Origin: Acanthochlamys bracteata | Lineage: Eukaryota; Streptophyta; Magnoliopsida; Pandanales; Velloziaceae | Reading direction: 5' to 3' | Assembly: GCA_019914995.1 (NCBI GenBank) | Contig: CM034132.1 | Coordinates: forward strand, 2,482,501-2,546,500 | DNA length: 64,000 nucleotides | In this document: piece by piece, positions 39,344 to 51,155 of the stretch | How positions within the stretch are numbered: position 1 is the first letter of the stretch | Layout of the letters: every line of letters begins with the position of its first letter | Program-made: the position numbers and the translations under genes | The notes under the pieces: generated by a model | Told to the model about the DNA's origin: nothing | Database searches by the model: none | What the model saw: only the letters and a program-made list of their open reading frames with translations

Positions 39344-39800
39344 CCCTCTAAATGTCTAAACGTAGTTTCGATTTCTTCCCCCCTCTTTATAGCTCCTCCG
39401 GTGAAGAAAAATAAAAAATAAAAAAAACGAACCTCACCCTCCCGATCTATTCTTCAACACTAGTATAGAATGAAATTACAAGTTTTGGTTAGGGAAAATT
39501 TGGGGAAATCGGGAAAGTTGTGTTCCCGGAGACGAAGAGTGAGTGAGAGATCGCGGGTGTTTGTGTCTGCGATCAAGTGGGAATGATGAAGAGAGTAGTA
39601 GCAGTAATCAACATAATAATAATAATAATAATTAATAGATTTTTATGTTTAAGGTGAATCGCAGCCATTCGATTTAGATCTTGATTAATCTCACGTGCGT
39701 GGAGCGTCTGGTTAAGGCGAGCACGTTTGGTTGGTCCGAACCGATTTGAATTGTGTTTGTTAGATAACGTTACCGACCGTAAGTTAACCGTGAGAAATAA
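39344..39800 (-). promoter_or_regulatory. CYCA1 leader and promoter with E2F-like sites
   Basis: Upstream of the cyclin ATG. TCGGGAAA at 39509-39516 (reverse complement TTTCCCGA) differs by one base from the E2F consensus TTTCCCGC, and TTCCCGGA follows at 39523-39530. An (AAT)n run lies at 39612-39632. I looked for the mitotic MSA core AACGG and did not find a clear copy. Confidence 0.35.
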
Positions 39801-42800
39801 ATACAGTAAAGAAGTGAGAATTGTGCTGTAACGTTTATATGATAGGAGGTGACGGGACTCCGAATGGGTTTTAAATTTAAACTTTGAAACTGAGGCTCAG
39901 AAAAAAGCGAAGAATGCAGTGTTTTGGGGGGACCAAGAGAATGAGAACAGTGAGTCCCTTCTTTTGAATTTTGAATTGGATTTGCATTCAAAATTTGTTC
40001 TTAATGTTGGGGTTAACAATTTTTTAAAATAAGGCCAACCCAATAAGCTAATATTGGAGCTTTAATTTTAATAGTAGCAGTGCAATTATAACTGCACATA
40101 TGTTTTTAGTTGTATTTTTTTAATCTTTAAAGTTTACGGGACTATTTTGCATTTTATTTCAGAAAAATTACTTTTCAACTTTTTATTTTATATTTTTTAA
40201 TAATTTTTTTCCTATAGAATTTATTTAAAATTTAAAAAAAATATACAAAAATTTATCTAGTAATATTTTGATTAAAAATAAAACTCATTTCTACGAATAG
40301 AACAAAAACATTTTTTCTTCTGACAAAGTAGTTTTTAAAAATAATTTTAAACGTCCTTGGATACAATTGGTAAATGAGCCAAATATATAGATTACAATAT
40401 AGAGTCTACATTGACGTGCACTATTTCATTTTATCCGTCAGATCAAGAGATTGGACGATCGTGATTCAATTAAACGATCGCAGTAAGAGGCAAACTCATT
40501 AATATCATAGTTAGATCAAGTGAACAAAACAGGTATACTATGAGAACACATCAGTGCCTCTAAAATCCAGTGCCTATATTCTTCTCATAAATAGAATTGC
40601 ATATGTATTATTAATCATGCATAAACTGTGCATATTATAATATTATTGAAGATGTGGTATATAATAAAATCATAAATTTATGCTTAAAATCTCATCTATT
40701 GAAATCTTTCATATGATCCTATGCCAACTATTGAAAACGCTAAAAGATGTTAAAAATTGAAATATTAATGTGTCATATTATTAAAACTACACTGGTATAC
40801 CCTAGAAACTTCATAGTTTTGAATTACTTAAATACTAATAAACTAAAACGAAAAAAATAATAATAAGACAAACACTTTTTAAAATGTATTTTTTTGCGTA
40901 TAGAAGTGACTTATTATTTATTAAAAAATCATTTTTCACTTATTTTTTATTATAAAAAAATATAAAAAATTATTTATAACTTATTTTTTAATAAAAAAAT
41001 ATATTACTTTCAACAATACTATTTCTAATAATTTATTTTTAAAAACTCACATTCAAAAATTTTACTTTCAAAGTAAAAATAAGGCACCCTTATAGCCAAT
41101 CTACCAAATCCAAATGACAAACCAAAACTTGAATGTTCGCATCTTTCAACACAACGCAGCAGATCAAACCCAAACGAATATCTAAACGAAATTAAACCAA
41201 AAAAACAAAATCATTGTCACCGACAAATAAATGAACAATAAGTATATCGATTCTATAAACTCAATCATATAACTAAAACAGTTCCTAAGCCATTAACAAA
41301 AATCCTAACAAAAAAATTATGTAGATTATTGTTTTGCAAAATTATATATGTTGTAGGTGCTGCTTTGTACTGTGTTTTTTTATACGATTCAATTTTTTTC
41401 TTTTCTAAAAACATTAGGTTATATGCTTTAAAATTTTTATATTATAATTTTAATTTATTTTTAAATTAAAAGAAATAGGTCAAGTCGCTTTCCAGATCTG
41501 CCCCTGTAACTGTGGACTGTCGAGGCTTCAGTGATTGACCACGATCCCAATTGCGGGCCAAAGTTTTCTTATTCCGTTACTAACATCGTGGTGGCCCAAG
41601 CCCATTAATTTCTCTTCATATACAGACAAAAGGTTATCATTAAATTACAACGAAGACAAAAACAAAACAATGGTAACCATGCAAATTGCCAAATTGTCAT
41701 TTTATGTAGTTTATGTTGTATTGTAATAATTGTTAAAGAGCATGTTTTTAGTTACGGGTTAATTTATCGTACGCTTCAAATTTATTTATTTAACATAATT
41801 TATTATTTTATTTACTTTTAAATAAAATAAATATTAATATTAATTAAATTTAGTACTAAAATAAATACGTTTTATATTCAATTGAGTTTTACGATTAGTT
41901 TGAAGATCAGTTTTAACTATTAGCGTTTGTGTTAAGGACTAGCGAATTTTTTAAATATTTATCATTTCAAAAGGTAAGTTTGTCTAAATTTTTAATATTT
42001 ATCATTTCAATAAAATATTTCATATTTTTTAATAATATATATATACTCAATATATTTTTAATTTTTAATTTTTTATATTTAACGGGAAAGATCATATTTA
42101 AAGCTTTATACTGATAGAATCGAACCGATGTGCGCCGATGTATTTCTATCCCCACTATATATATATATAATTTTATATTGTTTATTAATAGTTCTAAAAT
42201 TTTAGTAAAGATAATTTAGATTCATCTTCCCATTATAAATTGATTTTAAAAATAATTTTGAATTCGACACAAAAGAGCATGCAAGTTCTATAGCTTTGTG
42301 AAGACTACAGTAATTTATTTTTTATATATCATTTCAGGACTATGATATATAATGTTAGAATAAATCTTTCTTAATATCTGCCTTCTATGAAGTGTTTATT
42401 TTTTAATTGAATAGATGTAGACTACTTACTATATAATAAATTTGAATGTAAGCAGATTATCTATCCTGAAATAAAATATATTACTTGTCCTACAATTAAA
42501 TGAACAATTATTTTTGAATGAAATAAACTATCTACATTAAAATAAAATGAGCTATTTGTTATAAATAAAAGACCATGAAGATTCTGAATAAAGTAAATAA
42601 TAAAGTTAAATTGATTCTATACTCTGAGCTGTCTAGTCTAATCTGGTTCTGATATCGTGTAACAAATTAAAAAATTTTCTCAAAACTAATTGCTAATGAA
42701 AAAATTGAGCCTAAATTTTTATTAATATCATTTCAGAATTATTAATAAATTTTACGAAATTAAACATTTCTTAACACCATGAAAACCTATGAGGCAGAAA

Positions 42801-42935
42801 AGCTGTAACTCGTAGTTACCAAAAAAATATTTAAACAGACCTAATCATTGGACGATTTTGATCGGCGATTAGATCGTAACCACTCATCCATCTAGTTCTG
42901 CAATCGATTCATTTGCTTGGAACTGAATTAACCTT
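39800..42935. other. AT-rich spacer
   Basis: No exon supported. AT-rich MITE-like blocks at about 40.12-40.36 and 40.88-41.07 kb, and a TA dinucleotide run near 42.16 kb. Short open frames show no family resemblance. Confidence 0.5.
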
Positions 42936-43134
42936 GCAGCATGCTCTATGAAGTACTTGTTCAGTTGCTTCTACCTAAGAGAATGAAGATTTCCACCATT
43001 GCAGTACTCCATGACAAGGCAATAAAACTTCTCCATCTCAAAATGAGTATACAGAGTAGGCAAGAATGGGAGATCATGAAGGCTTTGATTTCCCTCTCAG
43101 TTTGTGCCCTAAGAAGCTTTTTCTTGCTAACCAT
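42936..43134 (-). pseudogene. AGC-VIII protein kinase fragment
   Basis: A single remnant of a plant AGC kinase catalytic domain (D6PK/KIPK-like). The first part reads [15 protein letters not shown], the helix C region with its conserved glutamate. After a frameshift it continues [30 protein letters not shown], then a stop in place of the usual glutamine, and NKYFIEHAA. The ATP-binding loop, catalytic loop and DFG segment are absent. About 66 codons remain. The fragment carries no introns, which fits D6PK-type genes that have a continuous N-lobe exon, so its mode of origin is open. Confidence 0.85.
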
Positions 43135-43699
43135 TGAAGGTTTAAGATTTCAAATGTTCAAAAAATATAAAAAAATTATATATCATAAAATTTTATTATT
43201 ATTTATAGCTAAAAAAATAGAATTCGTTTTCTAAAATACATTCAAATATCTTTCATTAAAAAAATTCTATTTCATAAGTAATCGAAATTGTTACCTTAAT
43301 ACCACTGCTTCAGGGGTTAGAGATGTCGAAGGATCGGGTATTGATCTTCTGTCAGCAGGCTCTCAATCCATGGCTTAGATAATATTAGGAATAACTGAAA
43401 AATCAAAACCCTTTTTTAAATAAACTTCAGAAAATATTTTATAACTTTTAGTAGAAAACATTTATACGACAATGAAATATACAATTCATTTATATTTTTT
43501 TAAAATTTTATAATTTTTTAGGGTACTATGCGTAGCTTTTTACTTACAAAATCCAAAAGTCATCCAAAAAACCGAAACATGGCTTTTGTTAGGAGCACTG
43601 TAAGAATGCGGTTCTCGCATTGTGATCTTCTCGGTCGGCCTCCTGCTGGGGTGGTGTTGATGTCCCTTCATATATGACAATCAGATGGCATTCCCTTTG

Positions 43700-43945
43700 A
43701 GCTCGTTTTTCAGTGCATTTCAAAATCATTTCATTACAGCTTTTCATTTCATAATTTCAAATAAAATTTTACAATATTTTATAAAATTTATTAAAAATTT
43801 TAAAAATATAAAAAATTGTATACACTAATTTTATTATTACTTATTATTATTTTTCTAAAATAAAATAAAATTTATTTTCTAAAATATTAATAAAATATTT
43901 TTTATTTTATAAAAATTCTATTTTTTATAAATACTTCTACGAATC
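43700..43945. repeat. AT-rich MITE-like block
   Basis: Long AT interior with ACTAATTTTATTATTACTTA, very like 31592-31830 and 44110-44352. Ends not exactly resolved. Confidence 0.4.
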
Positions 43946-44109
43946 GATCTCTGCAGTAGTGTAATCATCAGTTTTAGGCACGCTACACTGTTCAATGCCA
44001 GCTTGGTATGCAAAGAAAAAAAAAGTTTCTTAAACCTCTTCCTTGATCTCTTCTAAAGAACTATTTATATCATCTTATCAAATCACCTTGCTTCATGCTA
44101 GTTAAATGA

Positions 44110-44352
44110 ATATTTGCGAATGCTTTTAAAATAAAATTTTTTAGAGTAAAAAATATTTTTATTTTTTTAGAAATAAATTTTATTTTTTTATTTCAAAAAA
44201 TAGTAAAAATAAATAATAAAAAAATTTTACTACGTAGAATTCTATATTTTTCAATAAATTTTTTATATACTTATAAAAAATATATTAAAAATATGAAATA
44301 AAAAAATAAAATGAAACTTTTGAAAAATGCTTTCCCTAACGCCCCCTAAGCC
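44110..44352. repeat. AT-rich MITE-like block with inverted ends
   Basis: Left GCGAATGCTTTTAAAATA. The right end in reverse complement is GGGGGCGTTAGGGAAAGCAT. The interior is the same AT-rich type in opposite orientation to 43700-43945. Confidence 0.42.
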
Positions 44353-44755
44353 ACTCCCTGAACTTTCCAGGGTTTATTATTACGTATCAAGAGAAAGAAC
44401 AGGTAAAAATCTGAATTGCAACCTCAGATCGCAATCCATGTCTATATGAAACAAACTAATTAGTGCTGTACGAAACATAATACATGTTATCCACTATTTA
44501 TAACAATTACTCAGAAAGAATAAGGTCTGATGGATAACCTCAGCGTAGACCTTCAAGAACATCTTTCATATGTTAGTGAACTTGGAAAAATATAGTGTCA
44601 TCGCCATGTCTACGTAATTTACAAAAATCTTGTCCAGAGAGGTTACCTGATAAAGAAAATAAGAGTACTTAAACCTGTTTCTACTAGCTCATAAACCAAA
44701 TTAGACAGGCACAACTAGTAGCAAAGACATATAATTTTATAAGCAGAAGCAATAC

Positions 44756-45700
44756 CATCTTGCATGACTTCCTCTTCGTGCTGCCGAAGTTGCATCGCCA
44801 GAGCTTGAGTAATTCTTTGGAAGTGCTCTCATGAATAACCAATTTCTTGTTCTGTGTAGTTTGAGTTCCTTGTTGACCTGCTATAAATTTATTCATGAAA
44901 AGATTACTCTATGCCACAACAATGTACAAAATATTGCTATTTTTTTCCATGATGGCATAATATAGGCATCTGCAGTTGGTTCTGCTGCATTTTGGTCAGA
45001 ACCCTCGAACCATTGTAATTGTCATCTTGAAAATCAGAGAGGTCAATCGCACTTGATTAAACACTGCCGGCAACAATCCCCTTATAAGTCTGAGGGCAAC
45101 TACTTCTGAGGAGAAACATAAAAGAGTTCAGCAGAGGCATATTGTAGAAGCCACACTTATGTCCCGATTCGGGTTGTCATAGGAAATCAACGCCGGACGT
45201 ATGTCCCCTGGCCTCGGTTCCATAACAAACCTCTTGCAAAAGCATTCTTCAAGCACGGCTAAAATCTGGAATAGGTCTCATCATTTACATAATCCAGTAA
45301 CCCGACTCAACAAATTTACCGCAAAACCAAGGAGAAACAAAATCCAAGTTCGAAATCTCGCCTGAGATACTCTTCAGCAATGGCTTTCTGAAGCAGGGGA
45401 GAAATTTACATACATGGTAGTCGACTCCTTCCCACGCATTGCTTCCACTTCCAACTCGTAGAACGGCCCCGCCGCATTGTTATCCATTTTAAATCTTTCA
45501 AAGATTGATAAATACCCTAAAAAAGGAAGAAAATAAAAGAGGGAGGATCAAACCGAAGTCAAATTGAATAAAAAGGAAGAAAACCATAGAATCAAAATCA
45601 AGAAATTGATTAGTGCCTCCTGAGAAATTCGAGAAAAAATGTTCTCGATTCTAACAGCTTTTTCATCAATGAAGAATGCACTACCACCGTGAGGATCCAT
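44756..45700 (-). pseudogene. MCM6 replication helicase pseudogene, core deleted
   Basis: A relic of MCM6, a subunit of the MCM2-7 replicative helicase. The 5' end is recognisable from the ATG at 45700: FFIDEKAVRIENIF, then after an intron-like gap FERFKMDNNAAGPFYELEVE, AMRGKESTTMYVNFS, and LLQKAIAEEYLR in another frame. A further exon holds KRFVMEPRPGD and YDNPNRDIS, then GFYNMPLL in a shifted frame. The sequence then jumps to the C-terminal part: AIDLSDFQDDNYNGS, DQNAAEPTADA, KKLVIHE and QRITQALAMQLRQHEEEV. The whole AAA+ ATPase core (Walker A/B, arginine finger) is missing, and there are several frameshifts and a stop. Splice junctions persist, so it arose by DNA duplication rather than retrotransposition. 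A possible last exon lies at about 44.55-44.65 kb but is too weak to call. Confidence 0.85.
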
Positions 45701-45767
45701 TTATGTTGCTTCTGAAAAATTTCCAGCCGCCGAGTTCATTAGTCTGAAACTGGTGGCTGGTGCTATG

Positions 45768-45775
45768 TTCGCGCG
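45768..45775. promoter_or_regulatory. E2F-like site in the MCM6-relic promoter
   Basis: TTCGCGCG preceded by G, one mismatch from TTTCGCGC (a form of the E2F consensus TTTSSCGC). It sits 68 bp upstream of the MCM6 relic ATG. True MCM genes are E2F targets, so it may be a leftover of the ancestral promoter. Confidence 0.35.
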
Positions 45776-45792
45776 CATTTTAACTGAATCAT

Positions 45793-45798
45793 TGGGCC
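45793..45798. promoter_or_regulatory. Site II element (TGGGCC)
   Basis: TGGGCC in the 450 bp between the MCM6 relic and RPL37A. Site II elements with a telo-box are the usual pair in plant ribosomal-protein promoters. Confidence 0.4.
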
Positions 45799-46043
45799 CT
45801 TCAAATTACCAAACCAAATTTAGGTACCCGGTTCTTCAAATTACCTTTCTACTTTATTGTTCTTAAAATATTGATTTGATTATCATATATTTGCAAACTA
45901 GCGGACCATCAACGACAGTAATAATATTAGTGGGCAGGTATTGCAAATCAGACAACTATCGCTCGGTACTGGCTTGCGATCGTGACCGTCAAAATGGAGA
46001 TCTAACGGTTTCTATTGCAGTTAATATGGATCTTAATAAGTAG

Positions 46044-46052
46044 AAACCCTAA
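46044..46052 (+). promoter_or_regulatory. Telo-box of RPL37A
   Basis: AAACCCTAA about 100 bp upstream of the ATG at 46151. This is the interstitial telomere-like motif that marks many plant translation genes. Confidence 0.65.
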
Positions 46053-46150
46053 AAGGTACAGGACTTAAAGCCTTGAGCGCGCCGGCGCCGTTTCTCTGTA
46101 CTCTCTCCCTCTCTCTGTCGTTTCGAGGTGCAGCGAGCTCATCGACGACC

Positions 46151-47906
46151 ATGGTCAGTTCTTTCTTCAAAGCGAAGAAATTTTCGATATTCAATCGATT
46201 ATTTACTGATCATTGTTGTTTTCATCGCTTGTTATTTGTAAATTCAGTTACTGTTGTTTGTTAGTTCATGAAAATTTTGGAATTTCTGTAGTTAGGTTTT
46301 TTATGGATTCGATTTGTTTGTTTGTGCACACGCGTGTTTATGTCTGTGATGAGACTAAAAAAGTCTGCGTTATCTTTCTGATTCATACCCATCAAGGGGA
46401 TGTGGATTTTTATAGTCTACTGAGACCATTGAGGATTTATTGTTAGTCCTTTGATATTAAATTACATGTACATGTTAATAAAAGAAAATGTTTGCATGTT
46501 AACTTTGAATGATGATTACCAACACATTTCTTTTTCAATGTTAAGAAATTTATGTGTTCGGGATGATGATTTCAGGGAGTGAACATGACTGGAACAATTT
46601 GTTTCATTTCATCTCTGATAATTTTGCTATAAATTTATTTTGCTAAGCTTGAGAATTTAAAAACTGGTGCTGTATTTAGGTTTAACCTTTGCTGTATGAT
46701 TGTTTCCTAGGTAGAATGCCTTGATTCATCTATCGTGAATGTGTGGTCATAGTTGGTGTCAACTTGTTGAAAGGGTTACAAGGTCATTCAAAACATTGTT
46801 TAAATGTTGTCATTTGGTTGCCAGAGTTTGATTTGAGTCTTTATAGCGGTGATTTCATAAGTCGTTGGTGCTTGTTCTTGACTAATTTAAACTTTTTCTT
46901 CATAACTTGTACTGTAACATTAAAGAATATAACTATTTTTTTACTCCACTTGTGACAAGTTTCAATTCTTTTTTATAGACGAAGCGCACGAAGAAGGCTG
47001 GCATTGTTGGCAAATACGGTAGCTGAAATTTATTTCTTGGAAGTTTAACTTCTACTCAAACATGCTCCTATCGTCTTTTCTTATATGATTTTTCGTTCCC
47101 TTTTGTGTGAGCCAGGTACTAGATATGGCGCAAGTTTGAGGAAGCAGATCAAGAAAATGGAAGTATCTCAGCATGCAAAGTACTTCTGTGAGTTCTGTGG
47201 AAAGGTGAATATATTAACCTTACTGTTCATCTCATGTACACAGAACTTATGAAGTATTTATTGCATTTTTATCCAGCACTATGTTATTTCTTGCCTCTGG
47301 TCCTACATGATTGTTGCATTCTGTGTGTAAGTTCCCTTTTTTCCGTGAGGCACCTCTCTTGTTTGAGTTCTGGAGTTTCATCAAACTTTTGTTGTGAAAT
47401 TATGATATTTTACAATGGACTCTGTAATTGGAAAAACAGATTATGTTCCTTATTGTAGGCTGGTTCATTAGTGCTTGCTTATGACGCTCACACTCCATAC
47501 TAGAATGTTTTTTTACCTCAAAAACAGTCTAGCATGGAGCCATATCTGTTAGCGAAAATTCCGTAAAAACTTAATTAAGTCATCATTCATATGGGTTGAG
47601 GGAAAGTGAAGAAACTGCAACTTTAAACTAGTTTTTCTGCAGACATTCTCATTTCTCATGTGTTTGTATTTGTGTAGTATGCCGTGAAAAGGAAAGCTGT
47701 GGGTATCTGGGGATGTAAGGACTGTGGCAAGGTGAAGGCTGGAGGTGCTTATACCTTGAAGTGAGTACCTGTTTTGGCCTTTACTCCATAAATGCCACTG
47801 ACATTGCCTTATGACCTAATGTTTTGCCTTTTGTTGTTACAGCACTGCTAGTGCCGTCACTGTGAGGAGCACCATCCGTCGCCTAAGAGATCAAACTGAA
47901 GCCTGA
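46151..47906 (+). CDS. RPL37A: 60S ribosomal protein eL43 (L37a)
   Basis: Five coding exons, 92 residues: 46151-46153, 46979-47018, 47116-47204, 47678-47760 and 47843-47906. Exon 1 codes only the ATG and is cut straight after it (ATG|GTCAGT), an arrangement also common in other plant ribosomal-protein genes. The protein runs [18 protein letters not shown], then a zinc ribbon with CEFC and CKDC (Cys pairs at about 39/42 and 57/60), and ends [11 protein letters not shown]. Length and sequence match plant L37a almost residue for residue. It is a structural zinc-binding protein of the large cytosolic ribosomal subunit. Telo-box and site II upstream fit growth-linked control. It converges on the E2 gene at 48992. 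Confidence 0.97.
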
Positions 47907-48991
47907 GTAGACGTATCTTAATTCAGATGAAGTATGTGAAAGTAGTTTAGACCTGAGCAGCGATTGTTTCGAGGATCCCAGTGTTGTACCTCTTGTTGAA
48001 TTGAACTTGATATGGATTTTTTCCATATGAAGTTATACTACTGGTATTTTTGTTGGCATTAATATATTTATCTAAGCTGCAGCTATTGTGCTTATGGTAA
48101 TTTACAACTCGGTGAATGAGTAATGAATGAAGGAGGTTTTTTGTTTGGTGTTTGGATACTTGCAAGTGTTTGTGCATTCACTGATGATAGGTGTTGGTAT
48201 ATGTTATATCGTTGCTGTTGGAATGCATATTGCAAATGGCTAGCTGATACGAACTCCAAGTAAGAGGCAGTTTGTTTCAAACACGATGGCATCAGGTGCC
48301 TTGCTGCATGTTTCTTCTATCAGCATTCTTGATTCTTGAAGATGAATGAAGCATTTGAGAAAAGGAAGTGCACAAGGATGTAGCCAAAGTTTTCTTTATA
48401 GGAGAAAAAACAAAATTTACCTAGTTCTCATTTCAATTTATAAAGCACTGCAGGCAGGCTAGCAATAAGCTGTTTCTTTTCTACTATACTTTCAAAAGCT
48501 TCCAGAATCACAGCAGTATATAAGGATAGAATCTACAGAACATTAACCTTACAATCTTTCATTACTAAACTAGTCAATCTTGTCATTCTTCTACTAAATA
48601 CTTTCTTTTTTGCTAAGATAGTCTAAGACTTTTACTACGGTTATATATACCTTATTCTCATCTAAACCCCTTATCTGCTGTGCTAAGAAAAAGTATACAA
48701 GTATGGAAAACGAGCATCCATAGTAATACGCATTCTCAAATTCATATTCATTTCTCGAGGAGGTTCTTGGCAAACTCAAGATAATCAACTGAAATTCACC
48801 TTGACTGAAAAGTAGAATAATTTTGAATGAATGATTCTGCAATTGCAGTTAACTGTAATAAGTGCTTGAATGAATATTTCAAGAGTTCCTAATATCTTAC
48901 AGCTTCCTTTGCTTTGCTTTGCTTTGAGACAAAGGTCCCCTTCACATACTCTAATAATAATAAATTGTCGCTTTGCAGCTCTTCAGCAGCT
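47907..48991. other. Convergent 3' UTR region
   Basis: Space between the stops of RPL37A (+) and the small E2 gene (-). It should hold both 3' UTRs. No other coding sequence is supported. Confidence 0.5.
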
Positions 48992-51155
48992 TCAGCTTTG
49001 AGTTAAAGAAAGAAAGTCGGGGGAGTGAGACCCTCTTGAAGCAAACTCATTTAGAAGATCATTAAAAAGCTTTTGCATTTGGGTCTCTAGTGAGGAAGGC
49101 AGGACTCTCGCAAAGGTATTTCTCAGCGAAGTCCAGAATGATAAGAACGAACACTTCTTATTTACACTAACATCACTTAGCTCGAGTGCTCTCGTGCTGC
49201 ACCACGGCTGTGCACCTGCCACGTAAGACTTGCATGCTCTCAGGATGGTACAGCCACGGTCTTGAAAATGCTCGTTTACAAGATCTTCAAAGTGCTGCAA
49301 TAAAAAAGTATAAAACTCATCCAAATCATTGTATGCCAGTAAGGTAACTGAATGAATATATTACAAAAAATAATAATAATAAATAAATAAATTCATCAGG
49401 GAGCACACCATAAATCGCTCAAGAAAAACCGTATTTCTGAATAGGAAATTCGGCCAAGGCTACACAGATTGTCATATGTAATAGTCTTAGAGTACTCTCT
49501 CTTGTCGCTTTGCAGTTGTTTTTCACAGCCCCAAAGCTAGACATCAATAAGAGTGATACTGATAAGTTCAACTGTGTAATGTGTCCAGTGCTGTGAATGA
49601 CCAATTTCCAAATACCACCACCAAGTTTATGTTTCACACACTTCATGCTCCACCCATAACATGCCATTCTAGCCTTGGCAAATAGCATTCAATAAATCAA
49701 ATGTCTAGAAATAACAGACTTGACATACAATGGATGAGTACAGAACCAAACGTCTGAATCCTTTTCTTTGTAAGAATGTACGTTCTTGTTCAGATCCCAG
49801 CTAACCACAAGCATCTTCCTTTTTATTAAAGAAGAAAATTTATTTTACCACAAGCACATCCAAGACTATGTTGCTTACCTTAGGAGGTTTCCTCATTATG
49901 TACCACATCATCTTGCAGGAGACCAGGAATACATTTTTGTTGTAGGCAAGGGACATCTTCTCTCCCATTGAGGTACGAGCTAAGGAAAGAAATCCAGGCT
50001 CATTGAAGAATGGCTTGGCGTTAAGAATGAGGCCCTGGATTGAGACTAGCACCTGCAGCATAGTTGATTTTGATGGACACCATTTTTCACATCCACCTCC
50101 CTGCCAAGTGCCCAGAAGGCTAAGGCACACTATTCCGTCTTTGTATAAGTTAGGGTTTAGGCAAAGGCCGTGTGAATGGTAGTGCACTAGCTACACGCAC
50201 AGCATCAAAGTAGCCATTGTGAACAAACTTGTTCAGCTAGTTGGAGAAAGAGAGTGTAAGTATGATTCCTCACATACCGGAGGTCGCGAGGGATAGTCAT
50301 TTGGAAAGAGAACATCGAACAAGAAAAGACCATCATGATATGGAGTACCTGCAGGTCCTTTGATGACAGCCCGAAGGATGTCCATCCTGTCTTCATAAAC
50401 TCTTACATAAATGGACTCTGTTTAGAAAAACAAGCCAAATTATTACATTTGATCATCAAAACACAATTGATCAAGCAACAAATTTCTTGAATAAAGACAA
50501 TTCTACGGTTAACAATATACACTCATCACCAAGATTTCAAGTTTACTCTTTGAACTAAAGAGGCACAAATGTGGTTACTGATTAATTTATTAAAAAAAAA
50601 GGAGAGAAAGAGGCACAAATGTGAATTCAACATGAATCCTTCTTAAATAGATTTTGGCATTTTGTTATAAACATTTCAGGATGATATGCGGAGTTCACTT
50701 TCTTCGGAAAAGTAACCAAACACTGATATTTTGCGAGATGTAATGCTTCTACACTACAACTACTAACCTGGTAAATGTTTTGCTAGGATATCCCATTCAT
50801 ACACAATCCTCTTTGCCCATTCTTTAGATGGCTGCATCAAACAAACCAACGAATACCTTCAACTGAAAACAAGATGAAAATTTCATGTATTTAACTAAAA
50901 AAAGTAATAAATTACTCGAGAAACTCCAATGCTGCTGTAGTGATGATCTGAGCAATCTGCAACAACATCAAACTGCCCAAAAGATTCAACCTTTCTATAG
51001 AAAATCCCATCTCCATCTTCTCTCTGGTTGCCATCATTCAAACTCTCCAAATTCCTCAATCTTGAAACAGCAGCACTCTGTATCTCCTCATATACTTCAC
51101 CATTACTTACTCTCGCATTATCAATTGAGGCGATAAAACTCAAACAGCCACCCAT
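48992..51155 (-). CDS. E2 ubiquitin-conjugating enzyme, UBC25/26-like, with lipid-anchor start
   Basis: Five coding exons, 352 residues: 50916-51155, 50768-50831, 50278-50417, 49879-50190 and 48992-49294. The ATG at 51155 is the first in frame after an upstream TGA and gives MGGCLSFIAS. Gly2, Ser6 and Cys4 fit N-myristoylation with S-acylation. Residues 11-80 are a short linker ending SDHHYSS. The UBC core runs from about 83 to 230: WAKRIVYEWDIL, GTPYHDGLFLFDVLFP, DYPSRPP, NPNLYKDG, and Cys170 in VCLSLLGTW as the thioester cysteine. The C-terminal extension (HFEDLVNEHFQDRG, about 100 residues) is that of the large plant E2 group with PHO2/UBC23-26, related to the BIRC6 E2 domain. It is much shorter at the N-terminus than its neighbour at 55479-59596. 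The three core exons (64, 140, 312 nt) have identical lengths and phases in both. Target unknown. Confidence 0.9.

Larger units (their letters stand above)
43140..44560. other. AT-rich spacer with MITE-like blocks
   Basis: No gene. Recurrent AT-rich blocks lie at about 43150-43285, 43700-43945 and 44110-44352. The last ends in GAAAAATGCTTTCCCTAACG and begins GCGAATGCTTTTAAAATA, giving a short inverted end. Confidence 0.45.
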
